From Syntrophaceae bacterium (GTDB taxonomy: Bacteria > Desulfobacterota > Syntrophia > Syntrophales > Smithellaceae), in NCBI GenBank assembly GCA_009773315.1, contig WRPE01000002.1:43014-107013 (forward strand): 64,000 nt of DNA, given 5' to 3'. Of the stretch, positions 1 through 8,684 are shown in pieces (position 1 is the first letter of the stretch; every line of letters begins with the position of its first letter). The position numbers and the translations under genes were made by a program. The notes under the pieces were generated by a model. It ran no database searches and was not told where the DNA came from. It saw only the letters and a list, made by a program, of their open reading frames with translations.

Positions 1-2
1 TT

Positions 3-341
3 ATTCATGCCGTTCATGAAGAAGGCGGGATTGTGATAGCCGCACATCCTTATAAATTATCCCGTGGCGGTAAATCCCACTACTACGGGGCAGGCGATCT
101 GGTTTACAAGCTAAATCTTGATGGCATTGAACTATGCCATCCTGATCATAGCGAACTGGCCATGAAAAAAGTCAAAAAAGCGATGGATGAGCTGAAAATT
201 CCCGGCACGGGCGGCAGCGACGCACACAAAATCCTTAATATCGGTTCTTATGTAACGGTCTTTGATAATCCGGTTTCTAACGAATTAGATTTTATCCGTG
301 AAATCCGTGCGGGCAGAATCCGGGCGGAAAAAAGAGTCTGA
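3..341 (+). CDS. PHP-domain phosphoesterase family protein, C-terminal part (cut by window edge)
   Basis: The reading frame is open from base 3 to a stop at 339-341, and the true start lies before the window. About 112 residues are visible. They include the segment GGIVIAAHPYK and, later, GGSDAHK, which match metal-binding His and Asp positions of the PHP (polymerase and histidinol phosphatase) superfamily. These proteins hydrolyse phosphoesters with a multinuclear metal site, and stand-alone members have varied or unknown substrates. A GTG at base 33 could be read as a start, but the coding similarity continues upstream of it, so this is a truncated view of a longer gene. The next gene is convergent, ending 36 bases away. 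The substrate cannot be told from this fragment. Confidence 0.7.
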   Translation: MHAVHEEGGIVIAAHPYKLSRGGKSHYYGAGDLVYKLNLDGIELCHPDHSELAMKKVKKAMDELKIPGTGGSDAHKILNIGSYVTVFDNPVSNELDFIREIRAGRIRAEKRV

Positions 342-377
342 TGGTGATTCTGCTAAAAATAGCGCGGAAATTCTTAT

Positions 378-3065
378 CTAGTTACCCTTGTATTTCCTGA
401 AATGCTTGACCAGTCCGCCAAAATTATCCGGCTTATATTTTTCGAAATCTTCTTCATCAACAAATACAAAATCGAAATGGATTATCCTTTGGGATTGATT
501 GATGTCGGCGCACCATTTTTTCAAGCGTTCCATTTTCAAGGGCGCATCAATTTCTTCTAATCCCTTCGTTTCCACGACAAAAATATCTTTTTCGCCTGTT
601 TTGACAAAAAAATCCGGATAATAATTGGATATATTACCTTTGGTGTCCACATAATCAAGAGTGAAATGAACGGCCAGATAGTTCTTGGCAAAAGATATAA
701 CGTCCGGCCATTTTTCGAGCGCGGAAGCAAATTGCAATTCCAAATTGCTGTCTCCGATAATTTTATTGAAGAGGCTTTTCTGTGGCACCAGATAGCCTTG
801 TTCTTTGGCCACGAATGGCCTTGTTTGACGGAGCTTTATATAATCCTTTATTTCCGCACTGCCTTTATCCTGAATGGTCAATTCATTAATTTTTGTTTTA
901 AATGTTTCCATAATAGTCTGAGCCGCGCCGGGTTCCGATAAGTTGCGTAGCGTGTTGAGATCATCAATATCAACATGATTTTTAAAAAGATGCTCCGCAA
1001 TAAAATCCCTGACTTTCGGATATAAAATATCATAACCGCTGACCAGACGCAGTTCTTTCATGATTCCCTGGGTGAAATAACCAATCACACTTCTGTAATC
1101 GCCAACGGTGTTTGATTCCAGATAGGTTACATGGTTGGTTTCGCCACTCGTAATATCCTTGAAAATAATTTCCCTTTTTTCTTCTTCCGTGTATTGCTTA
1201 TAGTCAACCTTGCGGAAATCGAAATTAGCCGGATCAATTTCTTCCAGATTTTTATAATTTCGATACATTCTTGGCGTCATAACCGGAATTTCCATGTCCA
1301 GTCTCTCAATATTTTTCCGGTCATTTTCATGGTCCACTTCGATAACAATCGGCGTTTTAGCGCCTGTGCCCGCGCCCATAGGCTTTCGTTCCAGTTCAAC
1401 GCCTTCGCTCTTTATGGACTCGACAAAATCCATGAAAGCAGGTGTGCCAACCACGCTGATATATTCAGGCACGTCGGCCCCCACGTACATTCTTCGCAAT
1501 CCACGACCCAGCGTTTGCTCGGGTAGGATATTGCTTTTAGCGGCATAGGCACGCAGGCCAACAATTGTGGTGACATTGCGGACATCCCAGCCTTCCTTCA
1601 GCATCAGCACAGAGATAATGACCTTGTAGGGGCTTTCCCAATTGTCGATTGAATTGGCGGCTTTGCGCAGAATCTCCAGTTCCTCTTTATTCTTTTTGGA
1701 ATCCGCCTCGGAGATTTCGCCGTTGTTGTTGGTGTGAATTGTTAAAATAGCGTCCTGAATTTCAGGATAAGTCGTTTTTAGATACGCTTCTACATCATCG
1801 CAGTTCTTCGTGTCGTCGGTCATCACGAAAAGGACGGCCTTCTTGCCCATCTTCTCATGCTCGGCGTAGGCCTTACGCCACTCCTCCATGCCCAGCGCCA
1901 AGTAGTCTTCATATCTTTCCGTATATTTAGAACTTTGACGTTCTTCGAGTTTGGCGCGGCTTGCCTCGTCGGGTAATACGGGATGTTTCACCACGTTTTG
2001 CGTGATCGCCTCAACTAAGGGATAATCGCAGACGGTCTGCACAAATATCGCGCCATTGTTGTGTTTGGGTGTGGCGGTAAGATCAACCTGCAAAGACAGA
2101 AAATGATCTTTCTGTTTCAGACGGTTATGAATGTCCTGGATGGATTTAAACCACGCGAGTCGGTTGTCATGAATATGATGCGCCTCATCGTTAATGACAA
2201 TCAACTCATCGATTTCGCGGACGATGACGCCCAGATCAATTTTGGAATCGTTGGTTTTCCCGACAGGCCTTTTGCCCAGGAAGTAGTCTTCCAGATTATC
2301 GTCATCAAAGCTGGGCTCAATGTCATTGCCGGCGTAAACGCGGTGAATATTGGTGAGAAAGAAATTGCCGGTTTTCCGGACAATGGAAACATCATCTTGA
2401 ATGTGCAGGGTCAATTGAAAATCATCCTGCCAGTTTTGCCCTTCGTAACCATTGTCCGGCAGCAGGGGATCTTTGAAGAATATTTTCAACCCGTCAAAAT
2501 CCGCCCGCAGTCGATCCAGAACGATAATATTCGGTGCAATCACCAGAAAATTGTTGGCCAGTTTGGAGTCTGCTTCATAAAGCTTATGAAAATAACACCA
2601 GGTGATGACCAAACTCATCACTTTTGTTTTGCCGCTGCCCGTGGCCATTTTGATCACCAGACGCAGCCAGTCTTCATCAAACATACCGGTGGAAACTGCG
2701 CCGGACGAATCAAAGCGAATCAGGTCGTATTTGTCCTTAACTTTTACGACTTCATACAGATAAATAAAGGTTTCCAACGCTTCGCGCTGGGCAAAATAAT
2801 ATTTAAAATTAAAAAGCGATCCGTCGGATTGGGGCAGAATATGCTCGCGCTGAAACCACCAGCGCAGAAGCGCCCTGCTGGTGTCGGTTGCCCCTTCATA
2901 ATCCGCGTCGCGCCAAAGGCTTACGTCCTGACGTATTTTGTGCACCAGCGGCGGCAAAAGCTTTTCATAGCTGGAATTTCTTAGCGCTTCATCCGCCGGA
3001 AACCAGCGGTATTCGGGTGGAAGTATTTCATGCGGCGACTTGGGAAAGTTCGTATGAATGGCCAT
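378..3065 (-). CDS. res: Type III restriction endonuclease, Res subunit (DEAD/DEAH helicase plus PD-(D/E)XK nuclease)
   Basis: This 895-residue protein is the ATP-dependent translocase and nuclease of a type III restriction-modification system. It works in complex with Mod and cuts DNA with unmodified target sites. Walker A is ATGSGKT at residues 141-147, the DEAH box of NDEAHH is near 293-296, TATP is near 330, EGWDVRNV is near 491-498 and the arginine-finger motif LGRGLRRM is near 519-526. A C-terminal nuclease signature is present, PDFF at 817-820 followed by ETKG at 832-835. Length and domain order are normal for Res, so it looks intact. It is the last gene of the mod - KilA-N - res order on the minus strand, starting about 130 bases after the KilA-N gene. 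Confidence 0.93.
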   Translation of the reverse strand: MAIHTNFPKSPHEILPPEYRWFPADEALRNSSYEKLLPPLVHKIRQDVSLWRDADYEGATDTSRALLRWWFQREHILPQSDGSLFNFKYYFAQREALETFIYLYEVVKVKDKYDLIRFDSSGAVSTGMFDEDWLRLVIKMATGSGKTKVMSLVITWCYFHKLYEADSKLANNFLVIAPNIIVLDRLRADFDGLKIFFKDPLLPDNGYEGQNWQDDFQLTLHIQDDVSIVRKTGNFFLTNIHRVYAGNDIEPSFDDDNLEDYFLGKRPVGKTNDSKIDLGVIVREIDELIVINDEAHHIHDNRLAWFKSIQDIHNRLKQKDHFLSLQVDLTATPKHNNGAIFVQTVCDYPLVEAITQNVVKHPVLPDEASRAKLEERQSSKYTERYEDYLALGMEEWRKAYAEHEKMGKKAVLFVMTDDTKNCDDVEAYLKTTYPEIQDAILTIHTNNNGEISEADSKKNKEELEILRKAANSIDNWESPYKVIISVLMLKEGWDVRNVTTIVGLRAYAAKSNILPEQTLGRGLRRMYVGADVPEYISVVGTPAFMDFVESIKSEGVELERKPMGAGTGAKTPIVIEVDHENDRKNIERLDMEIPVMTPRMYRNYKNLEEIDPANFDFRKVDYKQYTEEEKREIIFKDITSGETNHVTYLESNTVGDYRSVIGYFTQGIMKELRLVSGYDILYPKVRDFIAEHLFKNHVDIDDLNTLRNLSEPGAAQTIMETFKTKINELTIQDKGSAEIKDYIKLRQTRPFVAKEQGYLVPQKSLFNKIIGDSNLELQFASALEKWPDVISFAKNYLAVHFTLDYVDTKGNISNYYPDFFVKTGEKDIFVVETKGLEEIDAPLKMERLKKWCADINQSQRIIHFDFVFVDEEDFEKYKPDNFGGLVKHFRKYKGN

Positions 3066-3196
3066 ATGGTCTAAAATCCTGTTTTTTGGTCTAATTGATT
3101 TTTCATAATTAACTGTTTTTATTCATTAATATTCGATCATCATCTAACAATAGATATAAATACGACTAATCACGACTAATACTAGATAGATAGTCC

Positions 3197-4018
3197 TTAT
3201 TTTTTCTTCAACTCCAGTTTTTTAATTTGCGAATCTTCCGTCAGCAGCCGCATTTGACCGATGGCGATTTTATTGAGCTTTGCCAGACGTGTTTCTTGCG
3301 GCAATCCTTCGTTGATAAAAAGAGCATTGAGATTTTCCAAATTGGACAGGCAAACCAGTTGGGCGCCATTGGCGTGATCTCTTATATTGCCTTTTTTATC
3401 ATTACTTTTATCCCGCCAGTTTTTGGCTGTCATGCCGAAAAGCGCCATATTCAACACATCCGCCTCGGATGCATAAATGATGTTGATTTGATTTTTTGTA
3501 AGTTCCGGAGGAATCAAATTTTCTTTGATGGCGTCCGTATGAATACGATAATTGATTTTCGCCAGGTTGCGTTTGATGTCCCAGCCAAGCTGCTTTTGTT
3601 CCTCTTCCTTTAATCGCTGAAACTCTTTGATCAGATATAATTTGAATTCTACGGAAATCCAGGATGCAAAATCAAAAGCAATGTCTTTATGCGCATAAGT
3701 TCCGCCATACCGCCCTGCTTTCGAAATAATACCAATGGCATTTGTTTTTTCGATCCACTGGCTCGGCGTTAAAGTAAAGCTGTTGAGACCGGCTTGTTTT
3801 TTAAACCCGTCGAATTCGACGGGTTTAAAATCTGGGTTGTACAGATGTTCCCATATCCCCAAAAATTCAATCGTATTTCTGTTGCGCAGCCAGTTTCGAA
3901 TCAAATCATCCGTTCTGTCTGTGTTTTTATATCGTGCAATATCCGTGAGACAAATATAATCTTCATCTTGCTGCTTATAGAAGGAAATGTCTTTATTCAG
4001 AACTGTAAGTTTGCCCAT
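3197..4018 (-). CDS. KilA-N domain protein within the type III R-M operon
   Basis: The product has 273 residues. The N-terminal ~120 residues look like a KilA-N domain, a DNA-binding fold common in phage and large DNA virus proteins; segments such as YICLTDIARY, RNWLRNRNTIEFLGIWE and AFDFASWISVEFKLYLIKEF fit. The C-terminal ~130 residues are charged and helical, with no domain I can name, ending in a lysine-rich tail. The gene sits between mod (upstream, about 100 bases away) and res (downstream) on the same strand, so it is probably co-transcribed with them. A regulatory or antiviral accessory role is inference from position only. Its A+T-rich composition resembles the flanking R-M genes and suggests transfer as a cassette. 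Confidence 0.8.
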   Translation of the reverse strand: MGKLTVLNKDISFYKQQDEDYICLTDIARYKNTDRTDDLIRNWLRNRNTIEFLGIWEHLYNPDFKPVEFDGFKKQAGLNSFTLTPSQWIEKTNAIGIISKAGRYGGTYAHKDIAFDFASWISVEFKLYLIKEFQRLKEEEQKQLGWDIKRNLAKINYRIHTDAIKENLIPPELTKNQINIIYASEADVLNMALFGMTAKNWRDKSNDKKGNIRDHANGAQLVCLSNLENLNALFINEGLPQETRLAKLNKIAIGQMRLLTEDSQIKKLELKKK

Positions 4019-4116
4019 TTTACTCCTCGTGCAAATAAATTAGTCGTAAATATTTAATATTATTGCACTCTATTTTTATTTGCAGCGGCCCGTGCAAATA
4101 AACAATGCTCTTGCGC

Positions 4117-6717
4117 TTATACCGTCACATCAATAATCTTCATCGTATCGTTGCCGAAGATGTCCACGACTTTGACGGCGATTTTGTAGCGGCCCGGTTG
4201 GCATTCATGATAGGGCGTTTGCAATTCCAGTGAGCGGTCTTTTTTGGTGCGGAAAGACTGCCACTCATTTTCAAAGATGAAATCGCCCGTCCACTTTTCT
4301 TCCATCTCGCCGCTGGCTTCATCCTCAACCCGGACAATTTCCCGCTTGCTTTCAAAGTCGAAATCCACGCTCCAGTAATCAATCCAATCCGTCCATTTCT
4401 TGGTGAGCACCTCACGGGTGACGATGCCGTTTTTATCTTTGGACACCTTGATGATTTTCCCCTGCTCGACAACAATTTTATTTTTGCCGTCTTTCAAGGT
4501 TTGCGCCGCATTATCGACGCTGTCCTGAGAATAGTAAACGGAAAAATCGGTCAGTTCCACGGCGACAAGGGGAAGTCCCCCTGACAAGGGGGATTTAGGG
4601 GGTTTGTTCAAACGTCGTTGCGCTACTTTTTCAAGTAAATCCTCAAACACACCTTCGATGTTGCCAAGAACTTCTGCATTCATGTAACGAACAACCTGAA
4701 CATCAAATGCATTCAGACGTTTTGTCCGTTGTGTGTCATAGTCTATGCTTTCCGCGTGAGACTCGCCGTCTATTTCAATAGCCAGCATAAGTTCGGCGCA
4801 ATAAAAATCAACAATGTATTGGTCTAGAGGCTTTTGGCGCGTGAATTTCAGATCCGCAAGTTTTTTGTTTTGCAGAACTTCATACCATAGTTTTTTTTCC
4901 GACGGCGTCGGATTGCTCCGGTTTTCCTGCGCCTTTGGAGTGAGACTGGGATCGTAGGGAACATAACCCCCCTTGCCCCCCTTGTCAGGGGGGTATTTCA
5001 CGAGCGGTTTGATATCAATATAGGAGACGTCGTGGAAAACGACCTGATTTTTTTCCACGGCTCGTTTGTCGAAGACTTCGCGGGGAATGTATTTAAGGGC
5101 GAGGTCAATGCCCTTGGCTTTTGCTTCTTCCTGAATGTTGGGAAAAAGGCCCATCTCAAATTCAAAGGCCAGAATATCCACGCGGGAAATCCGTTTTTCA
5201 CGGCACTCCAGAATAATTTCCTCCACAAATAGCCTCGTCACCGGCAGGTTGATCGGCCCAACGGACACCAACCGCCCGGCTTTCTTGCCGTGGAAGCATT
5301 TGAAGTTTTCAGCACTTTCCGCCTTGTAGGCTTTAAGAATCAGGGCAATGAAGTCTTTTTCTTTTTGTAAGAGTTGCTGCTGGCGTTCTTCTTCTCGCAG
5401 ATTCATGTTGACGCCGATGTAATGTGCCCGTTCATATTTACCGAGATTCAGGATTTCAAACGCCCTGAAGTCTTTCCCGTCTGATTTAAGCTGACGCTGG
5501 ACGCCGATCAGGCGCTTGCGTGCCGTGTGAATGGCAAACTTACCCAGATCGGAGCCGATCCACTTGCGCCCCAGCTTTTCGGCCACGGCCATCGTTGTGC
5601 CGGAGCCACAGAAGAAGTCAGCCACGATATCGTTTTCGTTGGAAGAAACCTTAATGATTCTTTCTAGCAAAGCTTCTGATTTTTGTGTTGGGTATTTAGT
5701 GTCCTCTTCAGCCTGTGAATTTACAGGGAAGATATCAGTCCAAACATCATCTATCGGTGTTCCAGGTTGTTCATCAAGATAGAGCCTCTTCTCAAGTTGC
5801 CCATCGGGGCGTTTAACCACTCTTCCCGTTTCAATAAACTTATTTATTGTCTCGTCAGTGGTCGTCCCAAGCCAATGTGGACGATAACGTCGACCTTTTT
5901 CATCGATCTGAGTATAGTGACTTTTGATGTATGCTTCTGAATATGGAGCGTATTGTGTATTAAACGTGAATTTGGTAGACTTCGTAAACCAAAACATTGA
6001 GTCATGTGCTCGACCATACTTTTTTATTCCCTTGTAGCCCGAGGAAGTTTGCCGTTTCCATCTTATGCATCCTTGATAAAAAGAATCCCCAAATATTTCT
6101 GAAAGTACAAGACGAAGATGATCAACAAGTCGCCAATCCACGTGCACATAAATACACCCATCATCGGCCAGTAGATCCCGCATCAAGCTCAACCGTTCAT
6201 AGATCATCGCAATGAAGCTGTCCGCGCCCTTGCCCCACGTGTCGCGATAGGCCAGCTCTTCCAGTACATTGGGCTTTTTCGTAAAGGTCTCGTCACCGAT
6301 TTCAATGTCCATTGAAAAATCAGCGCCCACATCAAAGGGCGGGTCGATATAAATCAACTTGATGCCGCCCTGCTTTTCTATTTCATCCCGGATCGGACCG
6401 TTTTTCAGTGAGGAAAGAATAAGCTTGTTGTCGCCCCAGATGAGTTTGTTTGTCCATCCGGTTTTCTGACGGCCTCGGAAATCAAACAGATCGCTTTGCA
6501 CACCCGTATCCGCCTGTTTCTCCGCACGCGGTTCGTCTATCTGTTCGATCACCTGAAAAGGCAAAACGATGTTGGTCACTTCATTGGTCTTGCCGTTCCA
6601 AATCAACTCCACTTCCCGTTTATCGTCAAACAATAGGAACCGATACTTATCCGGCAGCGGCTTCTCTGCCTCAATCAGTTTCAATATCTCCCGCTTTTCA
6701 TTATCCGTCAGTTTCAT
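4117..6717 (-). CDS. mod: Type III DNA methyltransferase Mod carrying an in-frame DUF559 nuclease insertion
   Basis: The product has 866 residues. Mod recognises the target site and methylates it with S-adenosylmethionine. The catalytic motif DPPF is at residues 125-128 and the SAM-binding motif FFCGSGTT follows at about 368-375. That order (IV before I) is typical of beta-class N6-adenine methyltransferases of type III systems. Mod-like sequence runs to about residue 574 ([11 protein letters not shown]) and resumes at about 717 ([12 protein letters not shown]), which would normally be nearly adjacent. Between them are about 142 foreign residues forming a DUF559 restriction-endonuclease-like domain: VDFYC near 636-640 and IEIDG near 647-651 carry the probable PD-(D/E)XK residues. 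The frame stays open throughout, so the enzyme could be expressed as a methyltransferase-nuclease fusion. Whether it is active is unknown. Confidence 0.9.
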   Translation of the reverse strand: MKLTDNEKREILKLIEAEKPLPDKYRFLLFDDKREVELIWNGKTNEVTNIVLPFQVIEQIDEPRAEKQADTGVQSDLFDFRGRQKTGWTNKLIWGDNKLILSSLKNGPIRDEIEKQGGIKLIYIDPPFDVGADFSMDIEIGDETFTKKPNVLEELAYRDTWGKGADSFIAMIYERLSLMRDLLADDGCIYVHVDWRLVDHLRLVLSEIFGDSFYQGCIRWKRQTSSGYKGIKKYGRAHDSMFWFTKSTKFTFNTQYAPYSEAYIKSHYTQIDEKGRRYRPHWLGTTTDETINKFIETGRVVKRPDGQLEKRLYLDEQPGTPIDDVWTDIFPVNSQAEEDTKYPTQKSEALLERIIKVSSNENDIVADFFCGSGTTMAVAEKLGRKWIGSDLGKFAIHTARKRLIGVQRQLKSDGKDFRAFEILNLGKYERAHYIGVNMNLREEERQQQLLQKEKDFIALILKAYKAESAENFKCFHGKKAGRLVSVGPINLPVTRLFVEEIILECREKRISRVDILAFEFEMGLFPNIQEEAKAKGIDLALKYIPREVFDKRAVEKNQVVFHDVSYIDIKPLVKYPPDKGGKGGYVPYDPSLTPKAQENRSNPTPSEKKLWYEVLQNKKLADLKFTRQKPLDQYIVDFYCAELMLAIEIDGESHAESIDYDTQRTKRLNAFDVQVVRYMNAEVLGNIEGVFEDLLEKVAQRRLNKPPKSPLSGGLPLVAVELTDFSVYYSQDSVDNAAQTLKDGKNKIVVEQGKIIKVSKDKNGIVTREVLTKKWTDWIDYWSVDFDFESKREIVRVEDEASGEMEEKWTGDFIFENEWQSFRTKKDRSLELQTPYHECQPGRYKIAVKVVDIFGNDTMKIIDVTV
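4576..4605. repeat. Left inverted repeat of the DUF559 insertion
   Basis: This run begins TCCCCCTGACAAGGGGGA and continues into a second G run. Its partner at 4964-4993 has the same core in opposite orientation. The core can also fold on itself (five C paired with five G around six bases). It lies at the downstream (C-terminal) boundary of the insert in mod. Confidence 0.7.
4964..4993. repeat. Right inverted repeat of the DUF559 insertion
   Basis: On the minus strand this reads CCCCCCTGACAAGGGGGG followed by another G run, matching the left copy at 4576-4605. It lies at the upstream (N-terminal) boundary of the insert in mod and is translated as part of PPDKGGKGG. Confidence 0.7.
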
Positions 6718-6837
6718 TTTTTATGATCGCTCTAATGAATTACTTTTTGTAATTAATGATTTACGCAGCCAATATACGCGCTGATGATTTTATGTCAATA
6801 AAATATTTAACTGAGATTGGAATCTAAATGCTTCTGG

Positions 6838-6876
6838 ATGCCGGATAACCTGAAGGTTACACGTCAAGTCCGGCAT
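6838..6876. repeat. Nested inverted repeat, ATGCCGGA ... TCCGGCAT
   Basis: Outer arms of eight bases (6838-6845 and 6869-6876) enclose a smaller hairpin, TAACC-TGAA-GGTTA. It lies in the 233-base gap upstream of mod and downstream of the enoyl-CoA hydratase gene. A related TCCGGC-ATAC-GCCGGA hairpin is at 7750-7765, so this may be a short dispersed palindromic element. Its function is unknown. Confidence 0.5.
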
Positions 6877-6905
6877 GACATTTTGCTATTGGATTGAATA
6901 GAAAG

Positions 6906-6940
6906 AACGGCAGAAGCAATTGTATCCTGCCTCTGCCGTT
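6906..6940 (-). terminator. Terminator-like hairpin after the enoyl-CoA hydratase gene
   Basis: Arms AACGGCAG and CTGCCGTT (eight paired bases) lie 10 bases beyond the stop of the minus-strand enoyl-CoA hydratase gene. Reading on the minus strand the hairpin is followed by a mixed T-rich stretch. On the plus strand a run of seven T follows, so it could act in both directions. Confidence 0.6.
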
Positions 6941-6950
6941 TTTTTATGAT

Positions 6951-7718
6951 TTATTCGCCGATGAAATTCGGTTCGCGTTTTTGCAGGAAGGCCGTGATGC
7001 CTTCCACGGCGTCTTTGCTGGCAGCAAGTTTCTTTGACCATTCCTGATCCACTCGCAGTCCTTCGTCGAAGCCTTTATCCATTCCGACGCTTATCCCCTC
7101 GAGCACCGCCGCCACGCAAAGCGGCGGCCGTTTGGCCAGGGCCTGGGCAAAGGCCGTTGCTTCTTTCATTAAATCGGCCGCCGGAACTACTTTATCCACC
7201 AAACCGATGGCCAGAGCTTCCGCAGACGAAAGCCTCTTGCTGAAGAGAATCATGTCGAGAGCCTTGGATTTTCCCAAAAGTCTCGGCAGTCTCTGAATGC
7301 CGCCCCAGCCGGGTGTAATGCCAAGATTCACTTCCGGCAGTCCGATAAACGCCTTGGGATTGTCCGTCATGATGCGGAAATGGCAGGCAATCGCCGTTTC
7401 GCAGCCGCCGCCCAGCGCGTGACCGTTAATGGCCGCAATGTAGGGTTTGGTGGAACGGGAAATGGCGTTCATGATCTCATTGCCGTTCGGTCCTTTGGCG
7501 ATGTTGGCAATGTCCGAAACATCCATACCGGCGGAAAAACCTTTTTCACCGGCGCCCGTGATGATCACGGCCCGGGTCTCCTTGCTTTTTTCGATTTCAT
7601 TTACGGCGTTAAAAAACTCCTCCCGAATACCCAGATTAACCGAATTCATCGGCGGACGGTTGAGCGTAATAGTGGTTACAAAGTCCTTCGTCGATACAAT
7701 AATGTTTTGGTACTCCAT
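6951..7718 (-). CDS. Enoyl-CoA hydratase/isomerase (crotonase) family protein
   Basis: The 255 residues match the usual length of the family. These enzymes add water to trans-2-enoyl-CoA in beta-oxidation and related routes. The CoA/oxyanion-hole segment is GEKGFSAGMDV. The first catalytic glutamate is visible in ALGGGCETAIA and the second in LPEVNLGITPGWGG, so it should be a working hydratase or isomerase. A good Shine-Dalgarno (AAAGGAG) precedes the ATG. It is the third minus-strand gene after a thiolase and an SMP-30 protein, 93 bases behind the latter, and probably ends at the hairpin at 6906-6940. The chain-length preference is not readable from sequence. Confidence 0.9.
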   Translation of the reverse strand: MEYQNIIVSTKDFVTTITLNRPPMNSVNLGIREEFFNAVNEIEKSKETRAVIITGAGEKGFSAGMDVSDIANIAKGPNGNEIMNAISRSTKPYIAAINGHALGGGCETAIACHFRIMTDNPKAFIGLPEVNLGITPGWGGIQRLPRLLGKSKALDMILFSKRLSSAEALAIGLVDKVVPAADLMKEATAFAQALAKRPPLCVAAVLEGISVGMDKGFDEGLRVDQEWSKKLAASKDAVEGITAFLQKREPNFIGE

Positions 7719-7811
7719 AGTTTTCTCCTTTCAAATTTTTATTCTTCAGTCCGGCATACGCCGGATTCCGCGCTTCGCGCTCCACCTTCAGTCTTCGGTC
7801 TTCAGCCTTTC

Positions 7812-8684
7812 TTATTTCTGATGTACAAGCCGCATGCCGGGATGCGGGATTTCGAAATACGGAACATTGGTTCCTCCCAAGCTGCCGATAAAGGCTGTCC
7901 GGCGGTCTTTCCCGCCGAAACAGATATTGGCCGGCCGGCTGATGACGACGCCTTGCGGGTCTTGGACGACAATTTCCAGCCTGCCCTGCAGATCAAGGTA
8001 GCCTATGGTATTGATGGCCGGAAAAGTAACCCACAAGTTGCCTGCTTCGTCAAAGGCGATGCCGTCGGGAAAACCGAACTTCCCCAAAAACGCCGGCCCG
8101 TAAACCTCCGCAGCACCCACACTGTTGTCTTGATTAATGCGGTAACGTAAAATCCGGCGCTGCATGGTTTCGGCCACATAAACAAAATTTTCCTCTCCAT
8201 CCAGTGCGACGCCGTTGGCAAAGTAAAGGCCTTCCGCGACGATACGAGGCGGCTGATCTTTTGCGATGACCACCAGACAGCCATCCGGAATAGGGGACTG
8301 CAAAGAGGCATCGATATCGGGATTATCCGTAGAGTTGGAGACCCATAGCCTGCCTGCATAATCAAGAAAAGGGAAATTGGGTGTGAACATTTTTTTACCA
8401 CCGGCCGTTGTCATCAATACGACGTGGCTGCCTGTAGGTGCAACTGACTGGACTTCGCCGTTGCCGATGTTGGCGACAATGCAGTTGCCTTTTTCATCGA
8501 TGCAAATGCCGTTAGGGATGCCGCCCAGCGTACCGAAAAAAGATGTGCGGCCATTTGGGTCGATTCGCGAACAGCGTCCGTAACCGTCCGCCGTATAGAC
8601 GCTGCCGTCATCGAGGGCCATGACGCCTTCCGGTCTGGTCAGTCCGCTGCCGATGGTTTTAACATCCCGCAAATCAATTTTCAT
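7812..8684 (-). CDS. SMP-30/gluconolactonase-like (LRE) family beta-propeller protein
   Basis: The product has 290 residues from the ATG at 8684. Recurrent blade motifs such as FPDGIAFDEAGNLWVT, NGVALDGEENFVYVAE and NGICIDEKGN are typical of calcium-dependent six-bladed propeller lactonases or hydrolases. A longer frame opens 20 codons upstream, but the ATG at 8684 has a good ribosome site (AAGGATG) and overlaps the thiolase stop in a TAATG arrangement, indicating translational coupling. Its place behind a thiolase suggests a lactone or ester substrate linked to acyl-CoA metabolism, but the substrate is unknown. Confidence 0.85.
   Translation of the reverse strand: MKIDLRDVKTIGSGLTRPEGVMALDDGSVYTADGYGRCSRIDPNGRTSFFGTLGGIPNGICIDEKGNCIVANIGNGEVQSVAPTGSHVVLMTTAGGKKMFTPNFPFLDYAGRLWVSNSTDNPDIDASLQSPIPDGCLVVIAKDQPPRIVAEGLYFANGVALDGEENFVYVAETMQRRILRYRINQDNSVGAAEVYGPAFLGKFGFPDGIAFDEAGNLWVTFPAINTIGYLDLQGRLEIVVQDPQGVVISRPANICFGGKDRRTAFIGSLGGTNVPYFEIPHPGMRLVHQK

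Larger units (their letters stand above)
4570..4995 (-). mobile_element. DUF559-encoding insertion with GC-rich inverted-repeat ends inside mod
   Basis: This segment of about 426 bases interrupts mod between two blocks that are contiguous in ordinary type III Mod proteins. Its ends are imperfect inverted copies of a G/C-run sequence built around CCCCCTGACAAGGGGG, at 4576-4605 and 4964-4993. The ends are translated as PPDKGGKGG and [11 protein letters not shown]. The interior, about 110 residues from [11 protein letters not shown] to KVAQRR, is a DUF559 domain, usually a separate small protein of the endonuclease-like fold. The insert length is a multiple of three and has no stop codon, so it behaves like an in-frame coding element. 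I see no clear target-site duplication. Calling it mobile is inference from the ends and the interrupted host gene. Confidence 0.7.

Noticed and set aside
2061-2984. Long plus-strand frame (307 codons) opposite the res gene.
   Set aside because: It is a shadow of res: the res frame has all helicase motifs, and this one has none.
4563-5000. The G/C runs in mod were considered as CRISPR-like or terminator repeats.
   Set aside because: Only two copies occur, in opposite orientation, at the edges of a coding insert; they fit element ends, not an array or a terminator.
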